A DNA stretch of 64,000 bases from Flavobacteriales bacterium. GTDB taxonomy: Bacteria; Bacteroidota; Bacteroidia; Flavobacteriales; UBA1820. The notes beneath the pieces are model-generated. The model saw only the letters and a list, made by a program, of their open reading frames with translations. It was not told the origin of the DNA and ran no database searches. Below are positions 41,720 to 49,282 of this stretch, piece after piece. The stretch is taken from the NCBI GenBank assembly GCA_003150615.1, contig QALN01000002.1, positions 1 to 64,000 of the forward strand, given 5' to 3'. Numbering within the stretch: position 1 is the first letter of the stretch; the number at the start of each line of letters is the position of its first letter. The position numbers were made by a program, and so were the translations under genes.

Positions 41720-43332
41720 AGTTGATATGCAAGGATACGAATAAAAACTCTATAACCTTTTTTACTAAAGGCAAATATGCTTTTAGGGGCGTTAACAGGA
41801 ATGATACTACTGATGACGTGCCTGATCCTATATTGGATATTGATAATTACAATGAAAGTATACAGTTTTATTCCAAGACCCCAGGAATGTGTGAGGTCGA
41901 TTGGGGTGACGGGAATAAAGAGCAATTCCCTTTCGTGAAGGATAGGAGCGAATCCATATACGGGCGATATAGGTTGATGTTCAGGAGAAGGGATATAAGT
42001 TATCGTAAGAATCCGGATAGCCATCCATGGTGGTTTTATAAGGAAGATGGGAGTGAGTATATCCCTGCGCCTAATCATGCTTACGCTGATGGGCTAGATA
42101 AAGAGCGGGTCATTACCATGACTTTTACGAATGATATTACATACGTTCAAACAGCAAGGATAATGATGGTAGAATTCCCGATATTAGACGCCCCAAGTAT
42201 TATCAACTTAATCTTATCCATTACCGGCGAGGGTAATATAACCGATATTCCTAAAGATAGGATACGTAGATCGGTAAATATAGAGTATATAACACTTAAT
42301 GAATTAGGTGTAGGGACATTGACATCCATACCAGACGATTGGGATAGGTTGACTAAGTTAAAAGGCATTAATTTAAGTAGAACGGCTGATTTTAATGATA
42401 CGGAGTCTTCTAATATAAGGAAATTCCCCTCTATGTGGCCTAATCTTGTAACATTATCTTTGGCAGGTTGCAGGGTTAGGGTATATCCAAGGGAATGGCT
42501 GTCTTTTAGCAAGCTAAAAGAATTATATATATCCCCGGGAGTGGCCATGCCATCGTTTGACCCTAATACATGCCCGGCTATGGATGAGGTGGATAAGATA
42601 AATCCTAGCTTAAGGACCTTCGACCATATAAATAGATGGTATGGGGCTGTCGTGAGCTGGCATCCGTATATGATCGGCAAGGGGCTGGAAAATATCACTA
42701 GCCTTGACGCCTCACATAGCTATAGTAATATAGATGTAAGTAATCTACCGGATTATATATATGAGATGAGATCTATGAGTAGTTTTTATATGTATATCTC
42801 CTTGTCAACCCAAAGTCGATGTGATACGTTTATATCAACATTATATGAGAAGGTGATGGGGTTTGATTATCTCACTATGTCTTCCTCTGCTTCCGATGGC
42901 AAAAGGAATCAGTTTTATGGATTGTATCTAAGTATGTATTTTACTACCAATCCTGTTGATAAAAGGCCTAGTGGCGTATTACAGGCACCTTCTGGTTTTA
43001 TAAAGGGTCAGTCTAATGGCTCTCCATCGACTCCTATGGAGATGGTTTATGTGCTTATGAATAATTATGGATGGAGGTTTAGTATGGCGCCAGAGGCTTC
43101 GGTGTTAAGGTCAATACGATCTTCTGATATTGACACGAGGTCGTATAAGCCATATAAGCTTATCGTATTTGACGATGGGCGTACCTTTGTAGGCAATGGA
43201 GATGTTTTAGCTCATGATACGGATAAGGTATTATCGTTTGGGGGTCAACCAGAAGGGGAGTATTTATGTGATTCTATGGGATTGGACAGGAATGTTATTG
43301 TAGAATATTTTAACAAGATAGGTAATGGCTAA
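41716..43332 (+). CDS. Receptor-binding-type tail protein, paralogue 2
   Basis: 538 residues, overlapping paralogue 1 by 4 bp (ATGA). The N-terminal VDWGDGNKEQFPF motif matches paralogues 1 and 3, followed by the leucine-rich repeat-like middle (LVTLSLAGCRVRVYPREWL) and the shared C-terminal block (LPDYIYEMR; GKRNQFYGLYL; TPMEMVYVLMNNYGW). It also has a tail of about 80 residues beyond that block. Probably a second specificity subunit. Confidence 0.65.
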   Translation: MKLICKDTNKNSITFFTKGKYAFRGVNRNDTTDDVPDPILDIDNYNESIQFYSKTPGMCEVDWGDGNKEQFPFVKDRSESIYGRYRLMFRRRDISYRKNPDSHPWWFYKEDGSEYIPAPNHAYADGLDKERVITMTFTNDITYVQTARIMMVEFPILDAPSIINLILSITGEGNITDIPKDRIRRSVNIEYITLNELGVGTLTSIPDDWDRLTKLKGINLSRTADFNDTESSNIRKFPSMWPNLVTLSLAGCRVRVYPREWLSFSKLKELYISPGVAMPSFDPNTCPAMDEVDKINPSLRTFDHINRWYGAVVSWHPYMIGKGLENITSLDASHSYSNIDVSNLPDYIYEMRSMSSFYMYISLSTQSRCDTFISTLYEKVMGFDYLTMSSSASDGKRNQFYGLYLSMYFTTNPVDKRPSGVLQAPSGFIKGQSNGSPSTPMEMVYVLMNNYGWRFSMAPEASVLRSIRSSDIDTRSYKPYKLIVFDDGRTFVGNGDVLAHDTDKVLSFGGQPEGEYLCDSMGLDRNVIVEYFNKIGNG

Positions 43333-44701
43333 GACATTATATAAATATGAGGCTTCATCAAATAAGTTCGTGTGGTTCACTACATGGGATAGGGCACTTA
43401 GGAATTATTATACTGATGATTATAATTATGTACCCGATCCTGTGGTTGGTAATCCTTATAATACGTTTGTTGAGTTTAGATCCAGAAAGCCCGGTATGGC
43501 TAATGTGGATTGGGGGGATGGAATAAAGGAACAGTTTCCTATGACCAAGGTACAAGGGCAGGATAATTATCGTATCATATTCCGTTCTTTGGCAATACAA
43601 CACAAGAAAAAACCCAATACTACGTGGTGGTTCAGGGAGGAGGATGGATCGCAATATGTACCTGTGGATAATCATGCTTACGCTGATGGGAGGAGGGACG
43701 TACAACGGGCTGTGTCGATAGATTTTACTTGTGATATTTATTATGCCAATATTGGAACTTGTAAGATGACGGCTTTCCCGATCGTAGATATTCCAGGTCT
43801 TGAATTTTTGGTCGTATCGCATACGATGTATGTTAATGATGGCATACCGGTAGATAAATTGTCGAGATCTAATAAATTAATTTATATAGAGCTTTCAAAT
43901 GTAGGGCAAAGAATGACTGAAATGCCTGAAGCTATAACTAGTAAGACTGAGGTGTATTATTTAGGTATGTTTAATATGCTTGATCTTAGGGATATAGAAT
44001 CTAGCGGGATAAGGAATATAAAGAATATGAAAAATCTTCAAACCCTTGAATTGTCTTCATGTTATTTGGATAGGTATATAAAGGAGTTTAATGATCTTCC
44101 TAAATTAACTTCGTTGAGAATGAATCCTGGTCCTTCTGATATGTGGAATTATTTTGATATAAATACCCTTCCTTCTTTCGAGGTAGATAAGATAAATCCT
44201 AACATTAATGATTTTTCTTTTTTAAATGACTGGGTAAGTGGAGAAAGGAGGACGGGTTGGAATGATGATAATATGTCTGGAAGGGGATTGGAGCATCTTA
44301 CTAGTTTCATTGCAACTAATAGCAATAGTCTTAGAATGGATAAGCTTCCGGATTATATTTATGAGATGAGGGCTATTACAGGGTTTAACGTGAATGCATC
44401 CACTCATAGCCAAAAAAGATCAGATGATTTCGTGAACTCTTTCTACGACCTTGTTGTAGGATGGGATCAGATTACTATGACATCCGTGGCTAAGGATGGG
44501 AAGAGGAACCAGTTCTATAGTCTTTCGGTAAGCATGTATAATGCTATTTATCCAACCGAAAACCAGCGTCCTTCCGGCACGGAGCAGGCCCCCGAGGGAT
44601 TCGTGAAAGGCCAGTCCAACGGATCTCCCGCTACGCCTATGGAGAAAATATATGTATTAAAAAATAATTACGCTCAGAAATGGACGATAAAACCGGAATA
44701 A
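43325..44701 (+). CDS. Receptor-binding-type tail protein, paralogue 3 (C-terminally short)
   Basis: 458 residues. Same layout as its two neighbours (VDWGDGIKEQFPM; LRDIESSGIRNIKNMKNLQT; LPDYIYEMR; GKRNQFYSLSVSMYNA; TPMEKIYVLKNNYA) but stops shortly after the conserved block (KWTIKPE), lacking the about 80-residue extension seen in the other two. The overlap with paralogue 2 is 8 bp. Immediately downstream is a broken Gly-rich reading frame that may be what replaced the missing end or a separate adhesin. Confidence 0.65.
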   Translation: MAKTLYKYEASSNKFVWFTTWDRALRNYYTDDYNYVPDPVVGNPYNTFVEFRSRKPGMANVDWGDGIKEQFPMTKVQGQDNYRIIFRSLAIQHKKKPNTTWWFREEDGSQYVPVDNHAYADGRRDVQRAVSIDFTCDIYYANIGTCKMTAFPIVDIPGLEFLVVSHTMYVNDGIPVDKLSRSNKLIYIELSNVGQRMTEMPEAITSKTEVYYLGMFNMLDLRDIESSGIRNIKNMKNLQTLELSSCYLDRYIKEFNDLPKLTSLRMNPGPSDMWNYFDINTLPSFEVDKINPNINDFSFLNDWVSGERRTGWNDDNMSGRGLEHLTSFIATNSNSLRMDKLPDYIYEMRAITGFNVNASTHSQKRSDDFVNSFYDLVVGWDQITMTSVAKDGKRNQFYSLSVSMYNAIYPTENQRPSGTEQAPEGFVKGQSNGSPATPMEKIYVLKNNYAQKWTIKPE

Positions 44702-44702
44702 T

Positions 44703-45026
44703 ATGTTTAATATTAGTGTTTTAAAATATAAATGGGGGGGGGGTAAAATCCTGTTTGCTTTATGATGAGAAGAAGGATGCTACCCAAGAGGATGGGGTTT
44801 TGGCTTTTTATCCGGAGGTAAAGGTGGCAATCACGGAGGAGGTGATGGAGCTGGAGCTAAGGATGTTGAGGGCGCTATTATTAATGGCGAAAATGGAGGT
44901 AATGCCACTTATTATGGTGGTGGCGGAGGAGGAGCCTCTAAAGCTTCTAATAATGGGTCCGCAGGCGGTCGAGGAGGATCAGGTTATCGTGGTATTGTTA
45001 TTTTGCATTATTTAAAAAATGGATGA
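44703..45026 (+). pseudogene. Frameshifted Gly-rich adhesin-like gene with ten-G tract
   Basis: The ATG at 44703 begins MFNISVLKYKWGGG over a run of ten G (44734-44743) and then hits TGA TGA. A Gly-rich frame, the same frame as the ATG but entered only by skipping those stops, runs to 45026 (GFLSGGKGGNHGGGDG... GGGGGGASKA... GRGGSGYRGIVILHYLKNG), typical of Gly-rich tail adhesins. Two one-base changes would restore one long frame: nine instead of ten G, and a fifth G in the GGGG at 44794-44797. The frame ends ATGGATGA, overlapping the next gene's start, which argues that it was recently functional. This may be phase variation, decay or a sequencing artefact. Confidence 0.55.
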
Positions 45027-45477
45027 TATGAATAGATATGATATTATAAGAGAACTAGGTTCTTATTTTGATATAGTTGAATTGGTGTGTCCTCATACTT
45101 ACAATAAGTGGAAGGAAAGATCGTGGCAGTTCCTTGACACAGAGTTTCTCCATAATCTTCTTATATTGCGGAGGGATATAATCAAACAGCCTATGTATTG
45201 TAATAACTGGGATAAGCAAGGACAGTTTTCCCAGCGTGGTCTTAGATGCAACATGTGCCAGATCGTCAAGGATAAGAAGGATGTTTATCTATCCGCTCAT
45301 GTATTGGGTAAGGCCGGTGATTTCGATGTCAAGTCGATGACGGCGGAACAAGCCAGAGGTTTGATTTTAGATCATCAGGATATGCTTCCATATCCTTTTA
45401 GGCTTGAGGGTAAGGTGAATTGGTTGCATTTTGATAGTCTTGACACGAGGAACGGTATACATGCCGTGGTGTTTTAG
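45019..45477 (+). CDS. M15-type peptidase, candidate endolysin
   Basis: 152 residues. The zinc peptidase signature is present: S-x-H-x-x-G-x-A-x-D as SAHVLGKAGDFDV (about 92-104, His94 and Asp101) and W-x-H-x-D as NWLHFD (about 134-139, His137). This is the D-Ala-D-Ala carboxypeptidase/L-Ala-D-Glu endopeptidase fold of peptidase family M15. In this position it is most likely the cell-wall-degrading endolysin, followed at once by a holin candidate and a spanin-like gene. No signal peptide is seen, so release needs a holin. Confidence 0.75.
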   Translation: MDDMNRYDIIRELGSYFDIVELVCPHTYNKWKERSWQFLDTEFLHNLLILRRDIIKQPMYCNNWDKQGQFSQRGLRCNMCQIVKDKKDVYLSAHVLGKAGDFDVKSMTAEQARGLILDHQDMLPYPFRLEGKVNWLHFDSLDTRNGIHAVVF

Positions 45478-45497
45478 GTACTTAATGGTATAGTAGT

Positions 45498-45505
45498 TAA
45501 CTTTG
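45498..45505 (+). promoter_or_regulatory. Bacteroides-type -7 box before the holin candidate
   Basis: TAACTTTG, 15 bases upstream of the ATG at 45521. Its place after the endolysin stop suggests that the lysis proteins may be separately timed. Confidence 0.55.
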
Positions 45506-45520
45506 CGAGTAGGGTATAAA

Positions 45521-46084
45521 ATGAAAGACAAAGACATGATAGAGCGAGTGGGGGCTTTGTGGAATATTGCGCTTGCGTATGGTGCCTCTTGTTGGGCTTA
45601 TTTCCAGCCAGTACACCATTTATTGACCGTATTACTTATAGTATTAATAGCGAATTTATTGGCTAGGTTAGCGCAAAGCGTAAGAGGCTGGAAGCTCCGA
45701 CGAAGTCGTAGAAGACGGTTTAGTTTTAAGAGATGGTTTAGGGAGGTCAGGTTTACTGATATTCTTAAGGAGTTCGCTTTGTCTTGTTTTATAGTAATGA
45801 CATTATGTGTTATATATAAGACGTTATACCCGATCGAGGAGGAGGCTAGCATGATACTTACCGTAACCAAATATGGTGTGTATATAGCCCTTGTGGGATA
45901 TGTCATGCTTTTCTTGAATACCATAGGGGATACTTTCGCTGACGCTTATTTGGTTAAGGTATTCAAGGCCGTGTTTAAGAGGATAAACGTATTCAAGATG
46001 TTTAGTTTTTCCAAGAACATACCTGACGAGACGTTTGACGATATAAAGAAGATTGCTGATGATGATGTTAAGGATAAGTCTTAG
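45521..46084 (+). CDS. Membrane protein, holin candidate
   Basis: 187 residues from the ATG at 45521. Three or four hydrophobic segments are visible: about 10-45 (IALAYGASCWAY... LLTVLLIVLIANLLARL), about 90-112 (FALSCFIVMTLCVIYKTLY) and about 115-140 (LTVTKYGVYIALVGYVMLFLN). The intervening region is basic (RSRRRRFSFKRWFREVRF). The arrangement of several helices with a positive loop is holin-like, and it sits between the M15 peptidase and the spanin-like protein. It is longer than most holins. It overlaps the following gene. Confidence 0.6.
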   Translation: MKDKDMIERVGALWNIALAYGASCWAYFQPVHHLLTVLLIVLIANLLARLAQSVRGWKLRRSRRRRFSFKRWFREVRFTDILKEFALSCFIVMTLCVIYKTLYPIEEEASMILTVTKYGVYIALVGYVMLFLNTIGDTFADAYLVKVFKAVFKRINVFKMFSFSKNIPDETFDDIKKIADDDVKDKS

Positions 46085-46562
46085 GGCTGTTTTTTGTTTA
46101 GGTCTGTCGCTGTTCCTGTCCTCTTGCGGAAGTAGGAGGCAGGTTAGCGAAACGTCTATTGATAGCCGGTTGATCAGCAGGATAGAGACGATGATAGATG
46201 AGGTTGTAGACCGTAAGGTGGTGGAGATAAAGACATCTGATCTTAATGCCGATATCGTTATAACTAAGAGGAAGTTCGATACGGACAAGGATGTTGATCC
46301 TGCCACGGGGGAGCGACCGGTGTCCTCGCAGACAGATACCCATATCGTCATTGGCCTGCGGGACAGCACGGTGACGGCCGATTCCGTTGGAGTCAATAAG
46401 ACGAGGAATGATATAAAGGATTTGGACAATAAGATAGATATCAAATCTAAGGATGTAGATGATAAGAAGGGATCAAGATGGCCTATAGCGTGGATAGTAG
46501 CTGGTATCTCGATGATATTGTTGGTATTGGTATATATATTAAATAGGATAAAGATTTTATGA
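46059..46562 (+). CDS. Unimolecular-spanin-like lipoprotein
   Basis: About 167 residues. It begins with a lipoprotein signal (SLFLSSCGS, lipidated Cys near residue 23). The middle is a charged, mainly helical periplasmic region (SRLISRIETMIDEVVDRKVVEIK and a DNKIDIKSKDVDDKK segment). It ends with a transmembrane helix (WPIAWIVAGISMILLVLVYI). A lipoprotein at one end and an inner-membrane anchor at the other is the architecture of u-spanins, which fuse inner and outer membranes after wall degradation. It overlaps the holin gene by 26 bp, completing an endolysin-holin-spanin order. The name is based on architecture, not on sequence similarity. Confidence 0.6.
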   Translation: MMMLRISLRAVFCLGLSLFLSSCGSRRQVSETSIDSRLISRIETMIDEVVDRKVVEIKTSDLNADIVITKRKFDTDKDVDPATGERPVSSQTDTHIVIGLRDSTVTADSVGVNKTRNDIKDLDNKIDIKSKDVDDKKGSRWPIAWIVAGISMILLVLVYILNRIKIL

Positions 46563-47215
46563 GAAGAAGAATGTTGAATAATAATAATGATGATCTTGTT
46601 GATGAACATACAAGGTTTTTGATGAGATTTGATAATAATTTTAAGGTTGATGGATACCCCCCCCCTAATATTGAGGATGGTTTAAGCATCAAGGGAGGGG
46701 AGTTTATTAACGATTCTACAAGGACTGGATACAAATACACGAATATGTCCGATTCTTATGGAATGATCGATACATCCAATGTATTGTCATCCATTTATTT
46801 TAACGATGGAGATCCATTTACTATTGATTTTTGGTATAAGCCATTAGCTGTCATTGATGGCTGCGTTGTTGGTCATGAATGGACTAACGGTTTTTTTTAT
46901 TTTGGTATAGCTAATGAAAATGGCTTATGTTTGTATTTCGCCACTCATAGAGGATCATATGGGATCAAGGCAGGTAATGTAAATGTTGGTAAATGGTATC
47001 ATGTTGCTATGGTAAGGGATATTAACAATAAGTTGTTTTGTTTTATGGATGGTATTCTTGTAGGTCAGTTACAATGCCCTAGTTATTCGTTGAGGTTATA
47101 TAATATAGATCTTAATAAACAAAGGGATGGCAGTAATAGAGGATCTTTTGTGATAGATAATTTCAGGATAAGCGATGTGGCTAGATGGGTATCTGATTTC
47201 ACACCACCCACCTAA
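46559..47215 (+). CDS. LamG/concanavalin-like domain protein
   Basis: 218 residues, overlapping the spanin-like gene by 4 bp. It has a Concanavalin A-like/LamG fold pattern: FTIDFWYKPL, TNGFFYFGIANENGLCLYFA, VGKWYHVAMVRDINNKLFCFMDG and FVIDNFRISDVARW. Such domains bind carbohydrates, so it could be a surface-binding or receptor-binding subunit or a cell-wall-targeting protein. A run of nine C (46657-46665, codons for GYPPPN) sits near residue 35 and is a candidate slippage site. A terminator-like hairpin serving the opposite strand follows. Confidence 0.7.
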   Translation: MRRRMLNNNNDDLVDEHTRFLMRFDNNFKVDGYPPPNIEDGLSIKGGEFINDSTRTGYKYTNMSDSYGMIDTSNVLSSIYFNDGDPFTIDFWYKPLAVIDGCVVGHEWTNGFFYFGIANENGLCLYFATHRGSYGIKAGNVNVGKWYHVAMVRDINNKLFCFMDGILVGQLQCPSYSLRLYNIDLNKQRDGSNRGSFVIDNFRISDVARWVSDFTPPT

Positions 47216-47216
47216 A

Positions 47217-47250
47217 TAAAAAAAATGGACTATGATCTCTCACCGTCCAT
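47217..47250 (-). terminator. Terminator of the tRNA-Cys gene
   Basis: On the minus strand ATGGAC pairs with GTCCAT and runs into eight T. It lies 39 bases downstream of the tRNA and just after the LamG gene on the other strand. Confidence 0.75.
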
Positions 47251-47288
47251 TATCTAATTAGTTTTTAAAGGATATGCAAATATCATAG

Positions 47289-47360
47289 AGGTCAGTCCCG
47301 GATTCGAACCGGGGTATATGGTTTTGCAGACCACCGACTAAACCGCTCATCCAACCGACC
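47289..47360 (-). tRNA. tRNA-Cys (anticodon GCA)
   Basis: 72 nt. Acceptor GGTCGGT/ACTGACC (one G-T pair) with discriminator T, which is an identity element of tRNA-Cys. Anticodon arm GGT-CTGCAAA-ACC with anticodon GCA. T-arm ACCCCGGTTCGAATCCGGG-type. It lies apart from the main tRNA cluster, on the opposite strand to the late genes. The phage encodes many Cys-rich virion proteins, so extra tRNA-Cys would help their translation. Confidence 0.88.
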
Positions 47361-47504
47361 GCATCGCGAATATAAAATTTTGTCTTTGACCAGACAACTT
47401 TTTTGACCAGATTTTTACCCAATCAGAAACTGCCTTGAAGAAAATCCCTTATCTAGTAGACACTAAGTGAGGCAATATCTCTTTGAGGTCTATCTCTGTT
47501 GACA

Positions 47505-47605
47505 CCAAAGGGAATGTGGCGGCTCCGTGAGGCAGGGCAGGAGGTATCCCCACACGGCCGGCAAGGAGCGGAGCGACTCGTAGCCCACCTCCCTTTTCCC
47601 CTTGG
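47505..47605. repeat. GC-rich hairpin-ended intergenic element, copy 7
   Basis: Starts CCAAAGGGAATG and ends TTTTCCCCTTGG around a GC-rich core with GTGAGGCAGG (shared with copy 6). It is located far from the other copies, in a separate intergenic region, which supports a mobile or spreading repeat family. Confidence 0.6.
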
Positions 47606-48108
47606 CATATTACGCTTAAGCGTTGGAAAGAAGTAAACATATCAATGCATTAACGTCTGATGTAGGTAGTTGTTTGTCGATTAAAGATCCATAGACAACA
47701 TAAGTAGATGTCAAAAATACACTAAACTAAATTATTGATATAAGTTATTGTTGAGATCTTGATTTTTCAATCTACTACATATTTTCATGTTAATGTAATT
47801 AAGTTATATACTTTAGATAATAACAAAGCGTTAGCTAACTCTTTTTAATCAATCAACTTATGAGATAAATAAAGAAAATCTTTATAATGAGACTCCCTTC
47901 TTAAGGGGGCGAAAGTTTCTTATATCACATGTCACAAAATAGACAACTGTGTTTATAAAAGAAGGTGGATAAATAAATTCATCTCTTTTCTTAACTATCC
48001 CTACGATAGTCTCCCTACGCAATGTCCAAGTTGGATTTCGACCATAGCGATCGCCGTAAAAAGCCGTGATCATAAACAAAAAAAATGAGTACTTTCACAA
48101 GCACTCAT

Positions 48109-48138
48109 TTTGAAACGACAAAGTTTTTAGTATCTTTG
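48109..48138 (+). promoter_or_regulatory. Bacteroides-type promoter for the 345-residue gene
   Basis: TTTG (48109-48112), 18 bases, TATCTTTG (48131-48138), 21 bases before the ATG. Confidence 0.7.
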
Positions 48139-48159
48139 TACTATACTAAAATTTAACAT

Positions 48160-49197
48160 ATGGCAAATTTAACATTAATATTCGACCAATTTGTATCTTT
48201 CTCAGAAAAAAAGAGGGTGTCAGAAGAAAATAGAGCCTTGAGGAGGGATTCCGGCAAGGTCATCCTACCTTATTTGTTTAATGACAATGCTAATCCTTGT
48301 TGCGACAACCCTAGGATAAAGCGTCAATCATCATCCAAGTCAGAGATACTTGAGAAGCCGATATCGGAGACACTGATAGGTATTCTTATCATATGCCTTG
48401 ACCCTATAAGGTTTAGGGCGTTGGGGATCCAATACAACATCAAGTCGTTCTATTACTTTGTGAATGAAATAGTTAATTACTATATCAAGCACCATCGTCT
48501 GGGTGGTGATAATCTTGCTTATCAGATAAAGTTAGTTAGGTGGCTTTTAATCAGTTATGTTAACGTAGCTGTTGTTCACGGTTATTATGCTATGGTGAGG
48601 AAGGCGAAGAAAGAGCATCCTGATCTTTTCGTGCATAGGAGCAAGGCTAGATATTATTATTGGGACAATTGCCCTCCTAAACATCGTAAGCTAGAGGATG
48701 AACGAAATATAAATAATCCTACCTATAAAGCCCATGAGTGCAATAGGAAGCGCGCCGAGGATATCAAACGTGTTGTTTATGACTCCATGGATTCGATCAG
48801 GAAACGTGACCTTAAGGATTTCGTGTCCTCCAAAAACAATGGGGTGAGCATTTCTTTTAAGGAAAAGGTGCGAAACAAGGTCAGGAAGAAGGGCTTTGGT
48901 AATGTCAGTATCAAGACCATAGAGAGGGCTATAAGGAGCTATTTGGAAGAGTGTGATGTTACTTTCTCCGAGTTTGTTAAGAAGGTGAGGGAATTGGATA
49001 ATAAGATAAGGGAAGTCAAGTCTGCTTTTGGTAAGGCTAAGAGAATCAGGATATTTGGTATTAAGACATATGATTATGTGTCTGGCGATGAGGTAGTTGA
49101 CGAGTTTGGCATGGCTGCGTTGTCTGATGAGGTGTGGATTCCTGATAATAGCACACCGTTCCTTGATGATTATATTGAATCGCAGTATTCTTCTTAG
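48160..49197 (+). CDS. Putative DNA-binding protein (HTH-like)
   Basis: 345 residues, basic. The central part is helical (TLIGILIICLDPIRFRALG; EIVNYYIKHHRLGG), followed by a very basic segment (KKGFGNVSIKTIERAIRSYLEE) containing a probable helix-turn-helix near 255-280, and a charged C-terminal helix. The overall layout resembles the 350-residue early protein at 18007 (NNGV/NNGVS segment and STIYR/KTIER helices), so the two may be distant relatives. A late-region regulator is possible. It has its own consensus promoter. Confidence 0.55.
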   Translation: MANLTLIFDQFVSFSEKKRVSEENRALRRDSGKVILPYLFNDNANPCCDNPRIKRQSSSKSEILEKPISETLIGILIICLDPIRFRALGIQYNIKSFYYFVNEIVNYYIKHHRLGGDNLAYQIKLVRWLLISYVNVAVVHGYYAMVRKAKKEHPDLFVHRSKARYYYWDNCPPKHRKLEDERNINNPTYKAHECNRKRAEDIKRVVYDSMDSIRKRDLKDFVSSKNNGVSISFKEKVRNKVRKKGFGNVSIKTIERAIRSYLEECDVTFSEFVKKVRELDNKIREVKSAFGKAKRIRIFGIKTYDYVSGDEVVDEFGMAALSDEVWIPDNSTPFLDDYIESQYSS

Positions 49198-49236
49198 CGA
49201 GGAAGATCTACTTGCAGCTCTTATCTTGTAGCTTCA

Positions 49237-49266
49237 TTTGTCATATTGTTCAAATTAGTATCTTTG
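49237..49266 (+). promoter_or_regulatory. Bacteroides-type promoter
   Basis: TTTG (49237-49240), 18 bases, TATCTTTG (49259-49266), 16 bases before the ATG of the 292-residue gene. Confidence 0.7.
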
Positions 49267-49282
49267 TGAAAAAGATATACAA

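Larger units (their letters stand above)
47361..48159. other. Intergenic region with repeat element and hairpins
   Basis: No convincing gene. It contains two copies of TTGACCAGA (near 47384 and 47404) upstream of tRNA-Cys, GC-rich element copy 7 (47505-47605), AT-rich DNA, a minus-strand frame of 65 residues (47882-48079) that is too weak to call, a hairpin at about 48083-48113 (AATGAGTACTT with AAGCACTCATT), and the -7 box of the next gene (48131-48138). Confidence 0.5.

Noticed and set aside
47882..48079. Minus-strand reading frame of 65 residues between the repeat element and the 345-residue gene
   Set aside because: No promoter, weak start context and no recognisable domain; a terminator-like hairpin lies immediately upstream of its start. 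Left as intergenic.
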